Part shown: positions 35,236 through 48,412 of the stretch, one piece after another
Layout: the number at the start of each line of letters is the position of its first letter
Numbering within the stretch: position 1 is the first letter of the stretch
Source of the DNA: Trachythela sp. YZ-2020
Taxonomy: Eukaryota; Cnidaria; Anthozoa; Malacalcyonacea; Clavulariidae
Assembly (NCBI GenBank): GCA_016169945.1
Contig: JADLSH010000277.1
Coordinates: 992,001-1,056,000, forward strand
Direction of reading: 5' to 3'
DNA length: 64,000 bases
Made by a program: the position numbers and the translations under genes
The notes under the pieces: model-generated
What the model was told of the DNA's origin: nothing
Database searches by the model: none
Seen by the model: only the letters and a program-made list of their open reading frames with translations

Positions 35236-36290
35236 GATACTATTGATCATGCGATTCTTCTAGACACACTTACTCATTATGGAGTTGATGAAAACATATT
35301 AAAATGGTTCCATTGTTATCTATCAAGGTGTACCCAAAGATGTTGTGTAAACTGACATCTATCTAGTAGTCGACCAATTAATTATGGGATCCCTCAAAAT
35401 TCAATAGTAGGCCCCCTTTTATTCTCGGTTTATATCAATGACTTGCCAAACTGTTTGAACAACGGCTTATCGAGTATGTACGCGGATGATGCATTTATTA
35501 GCTTCCAAAGATCTAATCTTATTGATCTCGAAGATATTATGAACACTGAGCTGAGTAGCTTAAACACTTGGCTCATAGCAAATAGATTGAGCTTAAATAT
35601 AGCTAAGACAGAATTCATAGTCATTGGCTCTCGGCAGAGGCTTATGAGGCATGATGTGAGTAATCTCAACATATGCGTAGATAATATTCAAATCAAAAGA
35701 GTTCAGCACACGAAATCCTTAGGCTTAATCATTGCTGAAAATTTAACCTGGAAGAACCATGTTAATGATATTTGTAAAAAAATATCATCAGGAATTGGAG
35801 CTCTTAAACGAGTGAGGCGATTTATATATAGGGAAACTGCGGAGAAAGCCTACAGAGGCTTAATTGAACCTTACTTTAATTACTGCTGTCCAGTTTGGGA
35901 CGGTATCGGCAGGAGTAAACTACAAAATCGTGCCGCTCGTATGATTGCAGAATACACATACGAAACCTCCTCGAGCTCTCTATTAGAGGAGCTAAATTGA
36001 CACAAGCTATCTATTAATCGCAAAAAAACACAAAGCAATCATTATGTATAAAATTATTGATAAGAGCGTACCTCAGTACCTAGGGACAATGAGAATAAAC
36101 TGTTTGTCCCCAAGCCGCACACAGATTATCTAAAACGCTCCTTCAGCTATGACGGAGCAGTTGTATGGAATAGTTTACCAACTGAACTTCGATCGGCACA
36201 ATCTCTCAGTGTCTTTATAATTAAGAGGTTTAGAAATTTGGTTAGCTTCTACAGACTCACACACGGCAACCATGTAAATCAGTATTTTTT
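35236..36290 (+). pseudogene. LINE-P fragment, 3' part, copy B
   Basis: Resumes at TIDHAILLDTLTHYGV. YADDAFISFQR (the YxDD box) is intact in the long open frame 35443-36000, followed by WLIANRLSLNIAKTEF, GLIIAENLTWKNHVND and LIEPYFNYCCPVWDGI. A stop near 35355 and a frame change near 36000 inactivate it. The 3' end borders the BEL/Pao RNase H region, so LINE-P inserted into BEL/Pao. Confidence 0.85.
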
Positions 36291-36516
36291 ACTTAAGAAC
36301 TGAGCATACCGACGGACGTATTGATGTCAACATAATTGCGTCGAAAACTCGGGTATCCTCATTAACGCCAGTGAGTATTCCACGACTGGAGTTATTGGCA
36401 GCGGTTTTGGGCTTACAGTTGACATTGGTCATTACAAGAGCGTTGGAGATCCCGGTTTCCATGGTGCGGTTTTGGTGCGATAGCATGGATGTGCTACTTT
36501 GGATCCATGGTTCGTG
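36291..36516 (+). pseudogene. BEL/Pao RNase H-like region, copy B continued
   Basis: Plus strand with DGRIDVNIIASKTRVSSL, IPRLELLAAVLGLQLTLVI and FWCDSMDVLLWIHG, the post-RT RNase H-like segment of BEL/Pao pol. It continues copy B beyond the LINE-P insertion. It fuses at TTCGTGAA microhomology to the protease-RT of copy C. Confidence 0.8.
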
Positions 36517-37583
36517 AATTAACTCGGGTTCGTGAATCCTTAGTAACGATAGAAAGCGTTATGAAGTTATGGCAAGAAGATCAATCGGCTTCAGAACACG
36601 GAAAATCGATTGTTGAAGAAAGAAGATCTTGGGACTGATAACGCTGCGATTATTTTAAGTTACGAGCAAAAGGGATACATCCACAAAGTAGAACCGGATG
36701 AAGATATGAACCGCGAAGGTCGACGTCGGGTTTGGTTTCTGCCCCATTTTGCCGTTTGTCGTCCTTACAGGGCAACTACAAAGACGCGTATTGTGTTCGA
36801 CGTCAGCGCGAATCATCACGGGGTCTGGTCGGGGTGTCCTTCAATGATGTGGTTTTACCTGGTCCGAAACTACAGAGAAGCTTGTTCGACGTGCTGATGC
36901 GATTACGGCGATATCCTGTTGCCGTGGCGTGCGATATTCGAGAGATGTATCTGCAACTCGGAATTACAACTGATGATTGTTCGTATTTCTGATTCTTGTG
37001 GAGAGATCTAGAAAGCTGGCGATGACCTGATGTCTACGAGAGAGTGTCGTCTTTGGGGATGCGTCAACGCCACTTCGTGCGCACAATTCGCGGCCCAAGA
37101 AAATGCTCAGTGCCAAAACGAAACGTTCCCCCTCGCTACGCAGACGGTAGAAAAGTCAACATACATGAACGACTCGTTGGACTCGACTCGTACCGAAGAG
37201 GAGGCCGTCGAACTGTACAATCGATTAAACGGGTTGTGGAAGTTAGCAGGCACGGAGCCTCGAAAGTGGGCGTCAAATTCCTGCAATGTTCTAGAAACCA
37301 TGGAACTATACCTTCAAATAAAACTTGGGGAGTTGTGTGATTTGCGAAGGATGGCGAGCTTTCGTTCCTAGTAGAGGAGGTTCTGCAAGCGCACTTTACC
37401 AAGAGATCCTTACTAAGACGTGTGGCGAAGGTGTTCGATCCGTTGGCGTTCCTATCTCCTTTGGTGGTACGCTAGAAAATCATGTTGCTTGAATTATGGT
37501 CGCGAGGAATTAGATGGGACGATCCAGTTGTTGATGACATTTATCACCAGGCCAAAACTTGGTTAACGGAACAAAAAAATCTA
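36517..37583 (+). pseudogene. BEL/Pao RT region, copy C
   Basis: Starts abruptly at LTRVRESLVTIESVM, right after the RNase H segment of copy B, 4,086 bp downstream of the same sequence in copy B: a tandem duplication junction. RT blocks, YMND, frameshift and stop match copies A and B, apart from a 6-bp insertion near 36722. Confidence 0.83.
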
Positions 37584-37906
37584 GTGGTCCTGACAATATA
37601 TATTTAACAAATCACTTAGCACCAGTATTTACCCAAAAGATTGGAAAATGGCCAATGTTACACCTACTGTATCCACAAAAATGGTGCTAAACGCGACCTA
37701 AACAATTATCGTCCAATATCAATTATTTCAGTTGTTGCAAAAAGAGTTGTCTTTGAAAGAGCTATTCATGATCAATTATATTATTACTTAATAAGCAATG
37801 AGCTACTCACTAATTTTCAATTGAGACCACGAATGAATGGTCGATAAGCATCGACAATGGTCTAATCAATGGTGTAGTTTTTATTGACTTGAAACAAGCT
37901 TTCGAC
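37584..37906 (+). pseudogene. LINE-P fragment, copy C
   Basis: Same span as in copy A, ending at the LINE-M insertion. Confidence 0.8.
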
Positions 37907-38764
37907 ATTATTATATTATTATTATTATTATACTTTATTAATTCTCCCAATGGGCTATTCAGAGTTAATCTAATACATACTAATTTATATATAAAAATTT
38001 AGAACTTACCATGCACCAATTACAATGTTAAATATAACTACTAAAAATAATTTAAAACTAGTCACAGAGTCGATACACTTTATGGTGTCAGCTAGATCAT
38101 TCCAAATTTTTACGGCTCTGTATAAAAAACTACGTTGGCCGGAAGCACTAAAATAAAACGGAGTTTATAACGTATCTTTACTTCTAGTGTTACAATTATG
38201 TAACTGCGATCGTTTTTTAAACTTTTCTGATAAGTATGTTGGAGCCAAACCTTTTAGACATTTAAAAGTCATTACAGCGTCCTTAAGATTCAACGTATTA
38301 TTTACTGATAACCAGTTCAATTCTGACAAAACAGGTGTTATATGATCAAACATCCTGGTGTCGTAACTAATCGTGCTGCAAAATTCTGCACACACTGCAA
38401 TTTATTAATGTTTTTCTTTGATGTATTAGACACACCGATGAACAATAATGCAACCTGTTCAACACTAAAGCATTAATTATAGTAATAAGTGTTTCTGTAT
38501 CCAGCAAATGTTTCATACGACTAATTTGGCAAAGAGCAGCCAAACATTTTGAAACAACTTCCGTGATATGGTCATCATAGGTCAAGAAGCTATCCAAGAT
38601 AATACCAAGATCTTTTGCTGATAGGACGGGGTAAATATCTTTACCAAGTAATGTAACGTGCCATTCGGTAGGGTAGACAGCAATAATTGACGAGTGTCCA
38701 TAATAAGTAGCTTCGTCTTTTCAGGGTTTATGAAAAGGCTGTGGCTGCAACACCAAATCGCTAC
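37907..38764 (-). pseudogene. LINE-M 3' fragment, copy C
   Basis: As in block 1, truncated at the identical CGCTAC junction to MITE-X. Confidence 0.8.
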
Positions 38765-39126
38765 GGTAATAATGACGTTTCAATATGGCCGACATTTTAG
38801 CTTTTAACGCATTTTACTTGAAAAAACGCCCGGTTACCCCTATTTTTTATTTTATAAAACATTTTCGTCTAGTACAGTGGATCATCTGAACAAGTTTAAA
38901 AAAATTCTGTGTGGCCAAATTTAAAAAAAAATTAATAAACATGATTTTTCGCTATAAATATTTTTTGGCTCAACAAATTTTCTTTAAACTTGTTCAGATA
39001 ATCTATTTTTCTACAGGAAAACGTCTCATGCAATAAAAAATGGGGGTAATCGGGCGTTTTTTAGAGTAAAGTACGACAAAGGACAAATTATCGGCCATAT
39101 TGAAACGTCATTGTTACTATAGCAAC
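38760..39126. mobile_element. Foldback MITE-X, copy C
   Basis: Second MITE-X, then the same linker to about 39590, where homology to other blocks stops after ACACTCGATAAC. Confidence 0.8.
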
Positions 39127-39591
39127 GGTGAAGACGTCATTTTTGTAAACAATTTTCAGCTATTAGAATGTTGTTCAACATAAGTCATACAATTTTTGTT
39201 TTCTAACAAGTAAAAATATTTTAAAAGTTTGATCTAAATCGTAAATTTTCCACATTTCAAAAAATTGTGGGGAGCCATCTTAAATAGTATTTATATTATG
39301 AAATTTTCGAGACTCTGCCACATGACCGCTTACCAAAGGGTGACCGCTTAATACGGTGCCGCTTAATACAGGTTCGACTGTATACGTTTTGTGACTGCTA
39401 CTTCCCTCTGATTATTTTTCTCAGGGATCTTTCAACTTGTATTTCTGGAACTTTGACGTTGGTCACTTTTTTCGGCGATGTTTTATAAACAAGCTCTAGA
39501 CGGTGTAATTCTTCAGCCAGTTGTGTTAAAGTTAAATTTACACCACCAGCCCTCGGAGCAAACCCCACCTCTTACTAATCAGACACTCGAT

Positions 39592-41680
39592 AACAGTGTG
39601 GTTATCGCTTAGTCAATGTAGACGATGTAATGGATAGTGCCACGAAACAAGCGACAACTGGAAAGCAACTGCATATATTTTTCAAAGAAAACTTCCTCGA
39701 TCATCTCAAGATGGAAACCTTGCTGTTTTCACGACGTTTACAGGCGATTATGAACAGTTTGTAGTTGATGAATGGCATTGGAGGGAAAGAGAAGAATAGA
39801 ATAAAGACGAGAATAGTAACATCGAATTGAAGAATTATGAAAGTCGTTTACAGTTATCGAATTGTAAAGTACACCATTGTTGACGAAATTAGTATTGCAA
39901 GAAGAGTTGAAAGTCTGCCCTAAATCACCGATGTTCGATGATAGATAGGATAATATGTCGCCTAAATATCGATCTAACCATAAATTCATGCACTAAAAGA
40001 GCAAGCAAGAAAACCAAGGAAAATGGTTATGATTAAAACCTTGAAGAAATCATATATACACCCAGAGAGCAAAAGTCCACCTTTCCAGTCAATATAACAC
40101 TGCCTTTGAATGCCAGCATAAAATGATTAGATTCCGCAAGTTCGAAACAGGACAAAACCATTATCATGAAATAACATAATTTCTTTGAAGTTGCATGATC
40201 TCCAAGAAAACTGAGTATGACCTACTGAATTTCCCAGCATATTCCAGAGAAAAAGAACCAATACGTTCACAGAAATTATAAATATAAGGTTGATAAGATC
40301 ACTTAAATGCATCGTCAAGCGACTTCTTTGAAGAGTTGAAACATAAAAAATAAACTTCCTTGTGTTTACAAGTATGACATTTTATTCAGAATTACTTAAA
40401 GTTGCGGTCTTTTCAAAAGACGGATAATTGATAATTCAAACGTGAGTCAGCGTGTTATACACGGTCGACCAAGCTTGGAATTGGTCTAGAAAACACTGTC
40501 GATGGCATTCTTGTTACAAGCACGAAACTATATGCCAAATGTCTTAGGATAGTGTTTACTTTGAGGTTAAGTGTGGTTGCAAACCGCAATTTTTATTAAT
40601 GTGCTAAGAATTTGAAGGGTTTTTCTAAAACATTTCAGGCAGGATAGGATTTTTTTGTGAAATGCTGTATTTATTTTATATCAGGGGTTTTCTTTTCATT
40701 GGCTGACTATCTAAGCTAACATTTGTAAAGCTCGCGTATTCTTAATGATATGCTAATAAGAAACATGGCGCAAATATATCAAAATACGACCTTTCAAAAA
40801 GTGTGAAATAGGCGTCTTGTTAATTTCTAATCTGAGACGATAACTGACAATACTGCACATACACACATACATATATACTCTTTTAAATCTTCATGCTGTT
40901 TTAGTAAAAACAAGATGCATTTCAGATAAAGAAGTTAACTACTTATTTAATTAACTAGCTTTTAATTAACAGTCAAGGAACAAAATTCCAAGGACAAAAG
41001 TTAATTAAAAATAGTTTCCATACTGATATATTATTTACTCTCAAAGGTTGTCAGGATTTGCCAAACCCTCTCTAAAATAGTAAAAAGTAAAGGTCTAGTA
41101 TAGCTCAGTGGCTCTTGGCAGAGTACCATCGGGTAGACTAATATACAGCTACCACCCTAGATCTAGGGCCTGTTACGTGCGGCAGGTGGCGCTTCGGATA
41201 TTTGTAAGGATTTAATCGATGGACCATGACGTCACGATCCCCACTGGGCAGATGCCGTGTAAAGGCCTCGTGAATTTCCCAATATTAACAATATAGGTTG
41301 TACATAGTTTATTTACATCAATAAGACAATTTGTCCCAATTTACACCTGTTTCAAAACAACAATTGTAGGAGCTACCTTTATTTTCAGGAAGTGTGTTTT
41401 TGTAGTTTTGATGATATTGCGAAATTATTGTTGAAAGATGCACGTTTACGGCCGACTACATGGCCATGTACGTCATGTCCATTTTCCATGCGTAATAAAT
41501 ATCATTTCCGCCCATATATATTTTTACAATCGTCAGATGCCTATAATCTGTGTGACAAAATTTCATGAGATTCTAGTTCTGCATGCTATATATATTTGAA
41601 CAATTTTGCTCTCTCGCTTCAAACTTTGCAGCGTAATACTAAATACGATTCAACTTTCTAGACGTATATCCAAATTTATA
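39592..41680. other. Unassigned spacer
   Basis: No convincing coding sequence on either strand; the longest frames are short and AT-driven. TATAGCTCAGTGGC at 41100 resembles a tRNA A box, but no matching B box is seen. I recognise nothing else. Confidence 0.4.
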
Positions 41681-42300
41681 ATATAGTCATCCACCATGTA
41701 TATGAGCCTATTCTGCAATCTGATTGGCTACAGACTCACCGCTGTATATCAGCTCTTATAATATAGCCAACCACAATGCTGCAATCTGATTGTAGTTGTC
41801 TACTAGCAGGATATTTGTATGATATCCTACTAGTAGAGCACATATCCTACTAGTAGGAAAAAAACAAAATGGCTTCCATGGTGCGGATTTGTAAGCATGA
41901 ATGATGAAGAAATTGGAGTTTGCTTCAAAATAGCACGCCTAAGAACACAAAAAGGCAACAAAATTTGGAATGAAGGTTTTGACATTAAAGCCAAATGTAA
42001 AGTAATCGTATAAAATTTATACTTAAAAAGAAATTACGAAAAGTAAGTATGTATCGCAAAAAATAATCGATAAAATGATTTTGGCCATAAAAACAAAACA
42101 AAACATGAAAACATCTTTTATTTTTCGTTTAATTTTATAAGAATGGTTTACCAGCTCAAGGCTATATTATAAGTGAAATATTATATTCGCTCTCGTCGGA
42201 TATTGGCTGATAATAACACTCGAAGCGATAGTTAAAACTCGTTAACTATCAGCCATTATCCGACTCGAAACTCATATAATATTTCTTACATATACAGTGA
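41681..42300. repeat. Cluster of palindromic MITE-like segments
   Basis: Inverted segments around TATAATATAG / CTATATTATA (41690-41770 against 42160-42175), two CCTACTAGTAGG-type palindromes at 41830-41855, and a self-complementary stretch at 42180-42290 whose CATTCGCTCTCGTCG-like sequence recurs near 42830. It looks like a decayed foldback element; limits are uncertain. Confidence 0.45.
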
Positions 42301-42393
42301 GTAGCGAAAACAATGTAGGCGTCACCAAAAACTACAAGCAGTTTTCCACGAACCAGAAAACAGCGAAATACTCGCTTAAAAGACTCCATACAA

Positions 42394-42457
42394 ATCATTG
42401 ACAGGGTAGGAAATACTTTTAATATATCATTGACAGGGTAGGAAATACATTTAATAT
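42394..42457. repeat. Tandem duplication, 2 x 32 bp
   Basis: ATCATTGACAGGGTAGGAAA occurs at 42394 and 42426 with one mismatch in the following bases. Confidence 0.85.
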
Positions 42458-43029
42458 ATAGATATTAGTTTAAATAAAGTTTTCTACAGAATTAATAGCG
42501 AAAGAGCAGCGAAAAACATGTTCATGAGAATATAAATTTTTCGAAAAGCTGCACGAAAAACGAAATAAATTTCAGTCAGTAACCACTTAGCTCCTTTGCT
42601 ACACAAAATTGTATAAAATATCTCAAACTTTTTATATCAAGCAATATATAACTAAAACCGATTATTTTACTAAGTTATGAAGAAATAAATTTTGATTTCT
42701 ATTTTCAAACCGAGTCGCACGACAAAGGTTTGTGGATGAACAAAATGTAAAAATATTACAACAGAGAAGAGTATATTATTGCTTATGCAGTTAATGTCAC
42801 TTAAGACTATATTATAAAACAATTATACCATTCGCTCTCGTCGTATATATGAGCTGATAGCCGACTCGGTGCTAAGCACCTCGTAAGTTAACACCAGAAC
42901 CGAGTATATTTTACCTGCCTGGTTTTAAAATCGCTGTTAACTTTGCCAAAACATTCCGTTTGAGAACTGTAACATTTGGCCACAAGCATCGAAGCTGGGC
43001 GGGTTTTGAGCAGTTTTGAGTATTTTCAT

Positions 43030-43110
43030 TTACGAAATCATCCTCGTACCCCAGAGCTCCGTCTTGCACGCGCGGTCAACGGGCGCGACAAGGGGCTCTG
43101 GTTAAAATGG
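43030..43110. repeat. GC-rich short inverted repeat (MITE end-like)
   Basis: CCAGAGCTCC and GGGGCTCTGG bracket a GC-rich centre with CGCGCGGTCAACGGGCGCG in otherwise AT-rich DNA. It looks like a short MITE or its terminus. Confidence 0.4.
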
Positions 43111-43289
43111 TAAATCAAGAAACGAATATGATTGGCCACGCCGGAAATGTTATTATATTCTGTCAAAATAAGTCAAAATAGCATTTTACTTTATTTTTAG
43201 AATGCGTGCTATTTAGAGAACCAATCGCGTGGAGTTATAGCTACATGCGGAGGCGTGTATTTGCACGTGCTGTACAATTACAAGCAATA

Positions 43290-43500
43290 AGGGTTACAGC
43301 GGCAAGGATTTACTCCAGGTCTGGATAACGTCAGTGGTGCTTGATAAACTCATGTAAGTTGAGAGATTGGTTGGTTCTCTCCTGTAAGTCCGAAGACACA
43401 GGGTTTTCTCCTGATGGTTTCTCGGGTTTACTCCGGTTTTCCTCCTCACACAAAAAACTAACCCCAGAGGCACTAACATTAACTAACTAACCTTCTGAAC
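43290..43500. repeat. Unclassified interspersed-repeat-like segment
   Basis: The pyrimidine-rich GGTTTCTCGGGTTTACTCCG and TTTTCCTCCTCACAC stretch is atypical for the surroundings and looks like a dispersed repeat or SINE body. No coding potential. Confidence 0.3.
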
Positions 43501-44267
43501 CTTTGTCAATTGGGTTGCCAAACTTGAGAGAGAGTGTCGTCTTTTTCCCGTCCACCTCAAAGTGTTAAACATAATAAACTGGAACTAAACAACAACAGAA
43601 ACACGGAATGGACGTACCTGAGCGTCGCCATAGCCGAAGAGGAGGCCCATCCTCTGTTATAACACTGTACAACTGTGGAACAAAAGCCGAACAACCTGCT
43701 GATCCACCAGCACATCTTAACTGTAGAAGAACAGGGCTACTTCTTCTTCCTGTTGTCAGGCTTTACCTTGATACCAGTAGGTTAGTACTTCAACATCACG
43801 GATACGTACTTTGTCACCACCACTCTTTCAAATAATACAAAGAAAAAAAATGGCGAAAATCAATATCTGAGCATGTTACTCAGAAGTAAATCACTGATCC
43901 TGAAAAGTAGACTGGATAGCGGAACTATTGTTCACTGGTGCAGCTAAACATTTCTTTGTTAGACAATAGAAATCTGATGGTCCGTCATTACTAAGGGATT
44001 TAACAAATACACAGGAAGAAATTGTCTCTTTCGAACTTCAAAAATACCAGATTACTATATTCTTTTAACATACAGAAGCATCAAATAAATTTCAAAGCAA
44101 CAAATTTCTACCATTACACGCCAAACATGTTGTCAGTTGGTCAAAAATAGTAATGGCTGACTTCTAGCTTCATTTTTAACACAATAGACACTAAATCCAG
44201 TATTATTTCAAGACCAGTGGAGTGAACTCTCTTATAACTATCAGTTATATTCCCATCTGCAGTATTA
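43501..44267. other. Unassigned spacer
   Basis: A 75-codon plus frame at 43608 is not recognised and lacks support. The rest is AT-rich with no gene seen. Confidence 0.35.
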
Positions 44268-45735
44268 TTATTATATTATTATTATTATTATACTTTATTA
44301 ATTCTCCCAATGGGCTATTCAGAGTTAATCTAATACATACTAATTTATATATAAAAATCTAGAAATTACCATGCACATAATTACAATGTTAAATATAACT
44401 ACTAAAATAATTTAAAACTAGTCACGAGTCGGGATACACTCTTATAATTGTCAATGCTAGATCATTCCAAATTTTTACGGCTCTGTTATAAAAACTACGT
44501 TGGCCGGAAGCACTAAAATAGAAACGGAGTTTATAAGCGTATCTTTACTTCTAGTGTTACAATTATGTAATCATGCGATAATTTTTTAAATCCTTTCTTG
44601 ATAAGTATGTTTGAATGCCAAACCTTTTAGACATTTTAAATCATTACAGCGTCTCTTAATGATTCAACGTATTATTTACTGGATAACCTTGAGTTTCAAT
44701 TCTGATAAAACGGGTGTTATATGATCAAACTTCCTGGTGTCGTAAATTCATCTAAATCGTGCTGCCACTAGATTCTGCACCGCTGCAATTTATTAATGTT
44801 TTTCTTTGATGTATTAGACACCGATGAACAATAATGCAACCTGTTCAACACTAAAAAGCATTAATTATAGTAATAAGTGTTTCTGTATCCAGCAAATGTT
44901 TCACCACGACCTAATTTGGCAAAGAGCAGCCAAACATTTTTGAAACAACTTGGCCGTGATATGGTCATCATAGGTCAAGAAGCTATCCAAAAGATAATAC
45001 CAGATCTTTGCTGATAGGACCAGGGTAATATCCTGCATTACCAGAAGTAATACGTGCCATTCGGTAGAGTAGACAGCCAATAATTGACGAGTGTCATAAT
45101 AAGTAGCTTCGTCTTTTCGGGGTTTATGAAAAGGCTGTGGCTGCAACACCAAATCAACTACTGGCTACGTAGATCTTCATTAAATGATTTCATCTGCATA
45201 TCTTCCATTTCTTTTGGGTTTGTAACAACGAAGGAAAAAGAAACAGTTTTGAATCGTCATACAAAGGATTCCAGGAGCTTGAACTAGGTGTATATGGAAG
45301 GTCGTTTATATATACTAAAAGGAAGTTGGACCAGAATGGATCCTTGTGGTACTCCCATGTGTGATAGTCCGAGAATTTTTGATCTTTGGGATGCTAAGCC
45401 TTGCGCAAACTTGCGACGATCCGACAGATAACTTCTTAAACCACTCAAGGAAGTTTTGGAAATTCCAAGTGACCGAAGTTTAAGGAAAAATAATGAGATA
45501 ATCGTTCTATGCTGTCGAAAGCTTTCGAGAGGTCTAGCAGTAACAGTGCAGTAAGATGCTTTTATCCATTGCTGCCAATAGTATCCGTTATAAATATAAC
45601 GTGGTGTTTTTGTTTCACTCCTGATGTCTTGACAAGCGCTTATACCCTAACAAGATAGTCAGTTAGCTGGTTGGGGAACGCGTTCACGTATCTTAGAGAT
45701 TGCAGGTAAAAGTGATACCGGGCGATTATTATTAG
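44268..45735 (-). pseudogene. LINE-M, indel-rich copy
   Basis: Collinear with 33827-35235 but carrying many small insertions and deletions scattered throughout, which break every frame. RT palm sequence is recognisable only piecewise (for example the GVPQGS and FVDD regions near 45310-45350). The left flank is not LINE-P but unrelated spacer. Confidence 0.75.
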
Positions 45736-46810
45736 CCGATACTATTGGATCATACGATTCTTCTAGACACACTTACTCATTATGGAGTTGATGAAAACAT
45801 ATTAAAATGGTTCCGGTAGTATTATCTATCAAGGTGTACCCAAAGATGTTGTGTAAACTGACATCTATCTAGTGAGTCGACCAATTAATTATGGATCCTC
45901 AAAATTCAATAGTAGGCCCCCTTTTATTCTCGGTTTATATCAATGACTTGCCAAACTGTTTTTGAACAACGGCTTATCGAGTATGTACGCGGATGATGCA
46001 TTTTATTAGCTTCCAAAGATCTAATCTTATTGATCTCGAAGATATTATGAACACTGAAGCTGAGTAAGCTTAAACACTGGCTCATGGCAAATAGATTGAG
46101 CTTAAATATAGTTATAAGACATAAATTCATAGTCATTGGCTCTCGGCAGAGGCTTATGAGAGCATGATGTGAGTAATCTCCAACATATGCGTAGATAATA
46201 TTCAAATCAAAGAGTTCAGCACACGAAATCCTTGAGGCTTAATCATTGCTGAAAATTTAACCTGGAAGAACCATGTTAATGATATTTGTAAAAAATATCA
46301 TCAGGAATTGGAGCTCTTAAACGAGTGAGGCGATTTATATATAGGAAACTGCGGAAAGCCTGCAGAGGCTTAATTGAACCTTACTTTAATTACTGCTGTC
46401 CAGTTTGGGACGGTATCGGCAGGAGTAAACTACAAAATCGTGCCGCTCGTATGATTGCAGAATACACATACAGAAACCTCCTCGAGCTCTCTATTAGAGG
46501 AGCTAAAATTGACACAAGCTATCTATTAATCGCAAAAAAACACAAAGCAATCATTATGTATAAAATTATTGATAAGAGCGTACCTCAGTACCTAGGACAA
46601 TGAGAATAAACTGTTGTCCCCAAGCCGCACACAGATTATCTAAAACGCTCCTTTAGCTATGACGGAGCAGTTGTATGGAATAGTTTACCAACTGAACTTC
46701 GATCGGCACAATCTCAGTGTCTTTATAATTAAGAGGTTTAGAAATTTGGTTAGCTTCTACAGACCTGGGCTCACACACGGCAACCATGTAAATCAGTATT
46801 TTTCTTTAAG
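45736..46810 (+). pseudogene. LINE-P 3' part, indel-rich copy
   Basis: Matches 35236-36290, with frames broken by single-base indels; RFIYRKLRKACRGLIEPYF and YCCPVWDGIGRSKLQNRAAR are readable at 46325-46470. Confidence 0.75.
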
Positions 46811-47030
46811 AACTGAGCATACCGACGGACGTATTGATGTCAACATAATTGCGTCGAAAACTCAGGTATCCTCATTAACGCCAGTGAGTATTCCCGACTG
46901 GAGTTATTGGCAGCGGTTTTGGGCTTACGGTTGACATTGGTCATTACAAGAGCGTTGGAGATCCGGTTTCCATGGTGCGGTTTTGGTGCGATAGCATGGA
47001 TGTGCTACTTTGGATCCATGGTTCGTGAAT
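46811..47030 (+). pseudogene. BEL/Pao RNase H-like region, copy D
   Basis: Same as 36291-36516 (DGRIDVNIIASKTQVSSL, then AAVLGL), with the same junction to the RT of the next copy. Confidence 0.75.
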
Positions 47031-48085
47031 TAACTCAGGTTCGTAGATCCTTAGTAACGATAGAAAGCGTTATGAAGTTATGCAAGAAGATCAATCGGCT
47101 TCAGAACACGGAAAATCGATTGTTGAAGAAAGAAGATCTTGGGACTGATAACGCTGCGATTATTTTAAGTTACGAGCAAAAGGGATACATCCACAAAGTA
47201 GAACCGGATGAAGATATGAACCGCGAAGGTCGACGTCGGGTTTGGTTTCTGCCCCATTTTGCCGTTTGTCGTCCTTACAGGGAAACTACAAAGACGCGTA
47301 TTGTGTTCGACGTCAGCGCGAATCATCACGGGGTCTGGTCGGGGGTGTCCTTCAATGATGGTTTTACCTGGTCCGAAACTACAGAGAAGCTTGTTCGACG
47401 TGCTGATGCGATTACGGCGATATCCTGTTGCCGTGGCGTGCGATATTCGAGAGATGTATCTGCAACTCGGAATTACAACTGATGATTGTTCGTATTTCTG
47501 ATTCTTGTGGAGAGATCTAGAAAGCTGGCGATGACCTGATGTCTACGAGAGAGTGTCGTCTTTGGGGATGCGTCAACGCCACTTCGTGCGCACAATTCGC
47601 GGCCCAAGAAAATGCTCAGTGCCAAAACGAAACGTTCCCCCTCGCTACGCAGACGGTAGAAAAGTCAACATACATGAACGACTCGTTGGACTCGACTCGT
47701 ACCGAAGAGGAGGCCGTCGAACTGTACAATCGATTAAACGGGTTGTGGAAGTTAGCAGGCACGGAGCCTCGAAAGTGGGCGTCAAATTCCTGCAATGTTC
47801 TAGAAACCATGGAACTATACCTTCAAATAAAACTTGGGGAGTTGTGTGATTTGCGAAGGATGGCGAGCTTTCGTTCCTAGTAGAGGAGGTTCTGCAAGCG
47901 CACTTTACCAAGAGATCCTTACTAAGACGTGGCGAAGGTGTTCGATCCGTAGGCGTTCCTATCTCCTTTGGTGGTACGCTAGAAAATCATGTTGCTTGAA
48001 TTATGGTCGCGAGGAATTAGATGGGACGATCCAGTTGTTGATGACATTTATCACCAGGCCAAAACTTGGTTAACGGAACAAAAAA
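47031..48085 (+). pseudogene. BEL/Pao RT region, copy D
   Basis: Counterpart of copy C including its 6-bp insertion near 47230, YMND and the stop after DDCSYF. Extra small indels (near 47083, 47342 and 47358) are concentrated in the first 330 bp; the rest is nearly identical to copy C. Confidence 0.8.
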
Positions 48086-48412
48086 ATCTAGTGGTCCTGA
48101 CAATATATATTTAACAAATCACTTAGCACCAGTATTTACCCAAAAGATTGGAAAATGGCCAATGTTACACCTACTGTATCCACAAAAATGGTGCTAAACG
48201 CGACCTAAACAATTATCGTCAAATATCAATTATTTCAGTTGTTGCAAAAAGAGTTGTCTTTGAAAGAGCTATTCATGATCAATTATATTATTACTTAATA
48301 AGCAATGAGCTACTCACTAATTTTCAATTGAGACCACGAATGAATGGTCGATAAGCATCGACAATGGTCTAATCAATGGTGTAGTTTTTATTGACTTGAA
48401 ACAAGCTTTCGA
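48086..48412 (+). pseudogene. LINE-P fragment, copy D
   Basis: NNYRQISIISVVAKR (Pro to Gln) to FIDLKQAFD, cut by LINE-M. Confidence 0.8.

Noticed and set aside
41095..41240. Possible tRNA gene or tRNA-derived SINE (TATAGCTCAGTGGC, A-box-like)
   Set aside because: No B box at the right distance and no cloverleaf; kept only as a remark.
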